Positions 58,282-64,000 of a stretch of DNA of 64,000 nucleotides are shown here, piece by piece. Position 1 is the stretch's first letter. Every line of letters begins with the position of its first letter. Made by a program: the position numbers and the translations under genes. The notes under the pieces are model-generated. The model was not told the DNA's origin, searched no databases, and saw only the letters and a program-made list of their open reading frames with translations. Source of the DNA: Colias croceus (lineage: Eukaryota > Arthropoda > Insecta > Lepidoptera > Pieridae); contig NC_059537.1 of NCBI RefSeq assembly GCF_905220415.1, forward strand, positions 1,240,001 through 1,304,000. The letters run 5' to 3'.

Positions 58282-59418
58282 GTCAAGAGACAATTTATTT
58301 GCAAAATCATTTAGTTTCAACGAAAAATATTTCAGTTGAACATTTGTGAAAACACTTCCCCAGCAAATGTCAGATATAACTTTTATAAAATCTATAAAAT
58401 ATATTTTCAGCAACACATGCATTAACATGTGATAGTGACGTTAGTTCAAAAATGTGATTTTTTATCATAGCTCATTTGATAGTGCAGTCAATAAAGGAGA
58501 ATGGCGAAACTGGGCCTAACTGTTACAGAAATCATAATATATTTAAAATTCATTATATTATTTTTAGTAATTCTTGGTAAAATATTTACTCCTGATTCTA
58601 TGGCAAAACAAATCTTTGAAAAAAAAGATAATGTGTTCACTACCGGCATTGTTATTTAGATTTCTATGACTACCGGTCTTATCAAGCAGAGATTGTCAGT
58701 GTTGTCAGGAGTAAAAAAGTCGAATATATCGATTAATACGAATGAATGTCTATATTTTATTTTTAATTTTATTGAATTCAAATGCTTTATAAATCAGAAG
58801 CAAAACTTAACTTATTTTTAACACATACTTATCTTAATTTATTTAGATCTATAAAATATAAACATGTTTTACTTAATCAATAATAATTATAACATTTTTA
58901 TTTAGGTAGCTGGCCATTAATAAAATGTCAAATTATTAATCATAATTGTGTCAGTTATGAGTGATTTGTTTATGTCAAGAAGCTTATATCTAATACACTG
59001 GAGATTTCGGTATGAACATTGACGTGTAACAAGAAAATATTGCCCAGTTCATGTTTTTTATCACTTTCACACCTAACTTGGTATTGCCACTGTTAATACG
59101 AAGTTTTCCCAAGGCTACTATGTATGCTGTAATATTCTGTGCAAAAGGTTAGTTTTTGTACATGAGTTTGTTGATAAATTGCCAACAACGTCATTCAGAA
59201 GCATTGTTGGATGAGACAATTATTATTTATGCTAAATAAACTAAGTATCTGAACCAATTATTAAAAAGCGATACTCCCTGATTATGGGTAGTCACCATAA
59301 TAAAATTGTAGCAACTCTCACTTTGTCAATATGGCATGTGTGTCAAAAAAATTGCGTCGCTTCGAATATTTAAGTTAATATTGTTGCTTATTTAATGAAT
59401 ATTTTCCGAATATAAAGA

Positions 59419-59942
59419 ATGCATTGTATTGTGCAAAATTGCAGAAGTGTTTGGACACCAAATTCTGGCATAGAATTTCACAGGCAAGTGTATATTTACG
59501 TTATTTACAATATTCCTCAATACTCCTGCATTTACCTGTTTAGAATCATTTCAATGGCAAAAATTGTCTAATTTAGCATCATTTTAGTAAGCAGTCATGT
59601 TAAATTTGTTATGTCCCTAATACTTTATCATTTTTCAACAAGTTTTCAATAAACAGATTTAACAAGTAAGGTAACCATGATGCCGAGTTTTTATGGATAA
59701 CGAAGAGAATATATTGTAATAACAATATTATGATGAAAATTTAGAACACCATTTTAAAGATTGTTACTTGTAATGAAACAACACATGACATCGGTATTGC
59801 ACTCACATGTAGTTATAAGATTGTTCGTTTTTACATTGAAATTTATACTTTTTTAACTTACCTCATATTTTTTTGTTTTACGTATTTCAGCTTTCCAAAA
59901 AGTAAAATAAAAAGAAATATATGTGCCCATCAAGGTTACTGA
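59419..59942 (+). pseudogene. THAP domain remnant in P-like element 2
   Basis: Exon 59419-59483 encodes MHCIVQNCRSVWTPNSGIEF plus H and ends CAG|GCAAGT, a GC-type donor. Exon 59891-59942 (acceptor TATTTCAG) continues in phase as SFPKSKIKRNICAHQGY and stop. The C-x4-C pair and the FH|(S)FPK core are those of THAP zinc fingers, and the intron sits where it does in P-like element 1. The domain stops before its second Cys-x2-His pair, so it would not fold as a complete zinc finger. Usage of the GC donor is inferred. Confidence 0.72.
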
Positions 59943-60217
59943 GGATTACGACCCAGAAAAAAATACCTTTTGAAAAATAAACTTTGTAAAGTTAGCTGAA
60001 ATTTGTGCAAGGCTGCTATAAACAGTTTTTCTTTGATGATTCTGGCTTGAAATTGACCCGTCGAAGCAACGCGTTTAAAAAGAAGATCTGAGTAGCTAAC
60101 AATTTGGTAAACAGCATCTGATGCAAAACACAACTTTCCTCTATTTACAAAGGATGTTAATGCTATACATCGGTTCATATCCAAGCTTTGTAGCCAAAAG
60201 TTATTTATAACTATCAT
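59936..60217 (-). pseudogene. Possible P-type transposase C-terminal fragment, inverted
   Basis: A 93-codon frame with CIALTSFVNRGKLCFASDAV and YQIVSYSDLLFKRV, resembling the RGGL..PS..V..IV..E..F region near the C-terminus of THAP/P-type transposases. It runs opposite to the THAP remnant in the same element, so the element is rearranged if this reading is right. Recognised by pattern only. Confidence 0.4.
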
Positions 60218-60524
60218 TCTATACCAATTAAAATTGTATGTACCTACCTATAAAGTATGACCATAATATTATAATATAAATACTGTTAAAAATATATGTC
60301 GTTATTATTTATAGACCATGATTTTTAGTTTTTTCTATTTTGAAAAATCCTGAATTTACAAACCAGCGTGGTCACTCGACAGAAAGAGACAAATAACATG
60401 ACTGACGTCATTGAATGTCATAGTTTCTTGTTTCAAGTTAATGGTCATAGTGCAATCTCCAGTGTATTAGAGGATATAAGCTTCTTGGTTTATGTTTGTT
60501 GTTTGACATTTGAGTGAAGTTTTA

Positions 60525-61108
60525 GGCCCTTCTCCCATTACGATACGCATAGGCGATTCAAGTATCCTGCAAGTCTCGGAGACTAGTCGCCGCGGAGTAT
60601 CTCACATACATTTTTATGTAGGCTCGCACACTACGCTACTGGTATCCTACACGTCCGCGACTAGTATAGCACTACTCACCGTGTCGGTCGCTTTTGCATC
60701 GCGTCTCGACTCTCGCGCGTATCTTTTCGTTAGAAAGATAAAAATATCTAATCATCATGTTGTAGTTCTCGTTCGGCTACAAAAACTCTACAATTTATGT
60801 TTCTTTCAATATATGGATGAATCCAGTACTTCTTACTCTTACGTTGGCGTCTTCTATTTCTATAAAAAAGAAAAACTGCAAGAGCTTCTTCGTCACTGGA
60901 ATTGCTGATTGCTCGACATAACGACGTAACTGTTGTTGCAATAAATAAATGAATTATTATTATTATAACGTCGGTCCACAAAAACGAGGCACAATAATGA
61001 TGAATTTAGTCGCATAATATGCGAGCATCGGGTAGCCAGCAAATATCTAAGTAGTATTCTACGCGAGTATCGTATTCTAGAAGTATCGTACCTAATGGCA
61101 GAAGGGCC
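60525..61108. mobile_element. Harbinger-like MITE, GGCCCTTCT ends
   Basis: Inverted ends GGCCCTTCTCCCATTACG and GGCCCTTCTGCCATTAGG (complement), flanked by TTA (60522-60524 and 61109-61111). The 584-bp interior carries a long open frame with no protein resemblance. Confidence 0.75.
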
Positions 61109-62099
61109 TTAGTAACGTTATATTCAAAATTGATCTTAATCAATATCCCAATATCTCTGCTATCCCATAGAAAAGATCTATAATTATTATATTCATAGAG
61201 TCTGTATATTTTTATCTATTTAATTACCCATAAATCATCAGTGTAACGATCAGGCCCAGAGTCCTATGGGAGTTTGCCATTCTCCTTTCGTCAATAGACG
61301 AATCTACGTTTACCGTTATATAACTTTCATTGTTCAGTGATAATTGGTGATAATAATAATATCTCAACGGTACAGATAAAAAAGAGTGTGTGTACTTATG
61401 TACACGCGTTAGAAGTTAAAGGTGAAGTACCTATAACTTCTAACGCGTGTGGAAAAAATACTAGAATATACAACTTGAACATAGTTATCAATTTTCATAC
61501 CACCTAGAACTAACTTCATGCTGTTAAATTTAGGTGTCGGTGTGCGCGCGCATCGTAAAAATTCACTCTCGTCATTTTTCTCCATCCAAGCGCGGATCCA
61601 GGGGGGGGGTCATGGGGTCATGACCCCCCCCTGGGCTAGGTCCACGACCTAAGCGGATCACTAATTTAATATAATTAACTTTTTTAAATTAACAAATGAA
61701 TATTTTTTAACATGATGTTATTATTAACTTTTGAAACGTAAAGTAATATAGAACAATGAAAGCAATTACAAACGTTAGAAAATATAACAAAAATTAGAGG
61801 AAAAGTTAACTACGGTTGATCTGGGGTCGCGATTTAAGGAAAAAAAAAACAAATTTTCTCGATTTTCGAAAAAAGTCTGTAACTGCGGAATTAAAGTTGT
61901 AGGTAATTAAAATATTTTCTTAAATTTTTGCTGATTACACTTTTCTCAAAAAAACCTCAAATATCAAAATATCCCAGTTCGTAGATACGACATAAAATAG
62001 CAAAATTTTTTTTAACTAAACAAGGCTACAGCTACAGTTCAGATATCAGGTTCAATAAATGGTAAATAACAAAAGAAAATACAGTAAAATTAGGGCAAA

Positions 62100-62992
62100 A
62101 ACCCGGTTGAGTGCGAGTCGGACTCGCGCACCGAGGGCTCTAAAGTCCGAACAAACAAATTTTTTTTAAATATCTTTAAATAATAGTATATTTAAAATTT
62201 GTTTTAAGCATTTTTTTCTTTAACTGTGCTATAAAACCAAATTTCAAGATTCGTTCCCGGTGTGGATTGTAGGTTTAAAATTAATTATTAAAAAATATAT
62301 TTTTCATTTAATGTAATTTAAAAAATCATTTTTTTCGTAATTATTCCTATATCTGTGCTATAAGACGATACTTTTTGCTAAATTACAAGACTGTGTTAAC
62401 GGGAAGCAAGACGGGAAGTTCCTCGCAGGTTTTGATTCTCTTGCGAATGTCGAAATTTGCGATAATTTGCAGTACGACTGTAGCTTTTGATTGCATTGGC
62501 TTATACGTTTGATTTTTTCACAGCATCAAGGGACCGTAGATTTAAGTATTCGATATAAATTTCAGCTTGTTACCTCTACGCGTTCCTGAGTAAAAGGGAC
62601 AGACAAACAGAATTAATTTTTTTGCAAATTTTGACATTCGCAAGGAAATCAAAACCTACAGGGTAGTTCCCGTAAACTCAGAATTTTAAAACTCAGAAAC
62701 AGATACAAGAATAATGGCAAAAAACACATACCTTTTTTCTCAGAAACGCGCGGATGAAAACGAAAATTTGAAATTTATATCATATACTCAAATCTACGCA
62801 ATCAAAAGATACAGAAGATTTATGCTGCAAATTATCGTACGTCTTCTCATCAACACATAGTCTTGAAAGTTGGTACACACAGATATAGGAAAAAATTACG
62901 AAAAACATGAATTTTAAAATACATCATAATATAAAATATAGGTTTGTTCGGAACCCTCGGTGCGCATGTCCGACTCGCACTCAGCCGGTTTT
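62100..62992. repeat. CCGGTTGAGTGCGAGTC-family repeat inside hAT
   Basis: CGGTTGAGTGCGAGTCGGAC at the left; GTCCGACTCGCACTCAGCCGG at the right is close to its inverse. Interior similar to 6580-6930. Confidence 0.7.
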
Positions 62993-63099
62993 ATTTCATA
63001 AGCATAAGCATTTCAACCTTCTATAATTAAATGTTTTTTTTTTACAATTTTCAACGCTACACGAACTGTCGTACAGGAGTAAATTTTTTATAAGCGCCG

Positions 63100-63590
63100 C
63101 GTTGGAAACCTTAAAATACCGTTCAGAGGCAGCGTTAAATTAAAATTATAAATATTAATACTTAGGTGAAAAAAGAGATCAACGTCAAGGGATTGTTTTC
63201 GAAATTGCCTCCTCTTACCCTTTCTAGAACCCATTTTCTCATGAACGCATTGAGCGATCATGCTGAAATTTATATTGTATACTCAACTCTATTGTCCCAT
63301 GCAGTTGTGAATAAATGAAAATACTAGCAAACGCTTTGAAAAAGATACAGCCGTTTATGCTGAAAATTTTCGCCGTTCGCAAGTGTCGCCACTCGCCAGT
63401 AATCAAAACCTACAGGGTATATATACTTCCCGTGAACAGAAAATCTTGAAATTTTGTAGGAAGCACACTGTCTTATAGCACAGATAAAGGAAATATTACA
63501 AAAACCATAAATTTAAAGTTAAAACATATAAAAATATTTGTACGGAACTCTTGGTGCGCGAACCCGACTCGCACTTGGCCGGTTTTTTTT
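63100..63590 (-). repeat. Second CCGGCCAAGTGCGAGTC-family copy inside hAT
   Basis: Contains CTACAGGGTATATATACTTCC and ends CCCGACTCGCACTTGGCCGG near 63582. Left limit uncertain. Confidence 0.55.
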
Positions 63591-64000
63591 AATGTACTAT
63601 CTACGTATCAATTAAATTTATCAAAATATAGCTTTTGTAACTTGACGACGACTATGTGACCCCCCCTGGCACTAAAGCTGGATCCGCCCTTGTCTCCATC
63701 GCGCCAAAAGTAGTATAACTTCAAAAATTGGTAGATGAAAAGCGGTATCCGCTGCCTATAAAGCATAACAAGCCGTTCGTCTTGGGTTCACCTGGAAAAA
63801 TTTAAACATTTATGACACTCGGTTAAGAAGTAGCTTTCTAGGTATAGCAGCTTTTGAGTTAAATTGTCACGAAGATAATTAATTCATCTTATTATTCGTT
63901 TAGATTCTGCTAAGCGCCTTCTTGTTTGGTTTTACGCAAGTATTATACATTTAGAAAATAGTTTTAGATGACTTTAAATGTTATAGCTGATGTTACAGAT

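Larger units (their letters stand above)
58976..60487 (+). mobile_element. P-superfamily transposon remnant 2 (THAP)
   Basis: Perfect 15-bp ends CAAGAAGCTTATATC and complement. The similarity continues over about 50 bp through TAATACACTGGAGATT after a 2-bp gap. The 8-bp TSD GTTTATGT is exact (58968-58975 and 60488-60495). The 1512-bp interior has a THAP remnant on the plus strand and a transposase-like C-terminal fragment on the minus strand. Confidence 0.88.
61587..63692. mobile_element. Non-autonomous hAT element
   Basis: Inverted ends CAAG(C/G)GCGGATCCAG with adjoining runs of G/C. Exact 8-bp TSD TCTCCATC at 61579-61586 and 63693-63700. No transposase; mostly filled by CCGGC-family repeats. 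Confidence 0.85.
61402..63722. repeat. Second copy of the 34350-35446 repeat, interrupted by hAT
   Basis: ACTTATGTACACGCG at the left and CGCGCCAAAAGTAGTATAAC at the right match the other copy. The 61470-61578 block is nearly identical to 35310-35430. A 2.1-kb element is inserted at TCTCCATC. Confidence 0.7.

Noticed and set aside
60510..60908. 132-codon frame
   Set aside because: It starts outside and runs through a Harbinger-like MITE; composition and lack of motifs argue against a gene.

Overview
The window looks like nuclear DNA from a moth or butterfly (Lepidoptera). It is AT-rich, with split genes bearing canonical GT-AG introns. It is crowded with short interspersed repeats of types I associate with lepidopteran genomes: repeats ending in CTAGCTTTCCGCCCGCGG, repeats ending in CCGGCCAAGTGCGAGTC, AACCGACTTCAAA elements and CATCATCAT-tailed retroposons. 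The species cannot be told from sequence alone.

Only two clear host genes are present, both on the minus strand. (1) Positions 80-13705 hold the first seven exons (362 codons, every junction in phase) of a SLC30/ZnT zinc transporter of the ZnT2/3/8 type. Its 3' end lies beyond position 1 and its first intron is about 9.7 kb. A possible alternative first exon with compatible phase lies at 31031-31056. (2) Positions 39962-41596 hold an intact, uninterrupted reading frame of 544 codons related to flavin monoamine oxidase. It keeps the overall fold signature and a C-terminal membrane anchor but has lost several FAD and substrate-cage residues. The two genes show no evident functional link.

The rest is mainly transposable elements, many with ends and target-site duplications (TSDs) that can be defined to the base. 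They include two P-superfamily elements with decayed THAP domains and 8-bp TSDs (15643-17567 and 58976-60487), a head-to-tail array of three non-autonomous Helitrons (21524-30363) apparently inside a larger inverted-repeat element (20420-30508), and a TA-flanked element full of CCTAATACGGAGG motifs (32896-34332). There is also a palindromic DD41D-type mariner (34381-35300), a hAT element rich in ATTCGG (35778-37034) with a nested foldback MITE, Harbinger-like MITEs (41786-42200 and 60525-61108), an element with perfect 87-bp terminal inverted repeats (48754-49638), a perfect 173-bp inverted repeat (56112-56546) and a 2.1-kb hAT nested in another repeat (61587-63692).

Layout: 1-13.7 kb zinc transporter with intronic repeats; 13.7-20.4 kb intergenic with P element 1; 20.4-30.5 kb Helitron array; 31-37 kb nested elements; 37-42 kb monoamine-oxidase-like gene; 42-48 kb mostly unassigned, with a few core-promoter-like signals; 48.7-64 kb transposon-dense intergenic DNA. 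No tRNA, rRNA or CRISPR array was recognised.
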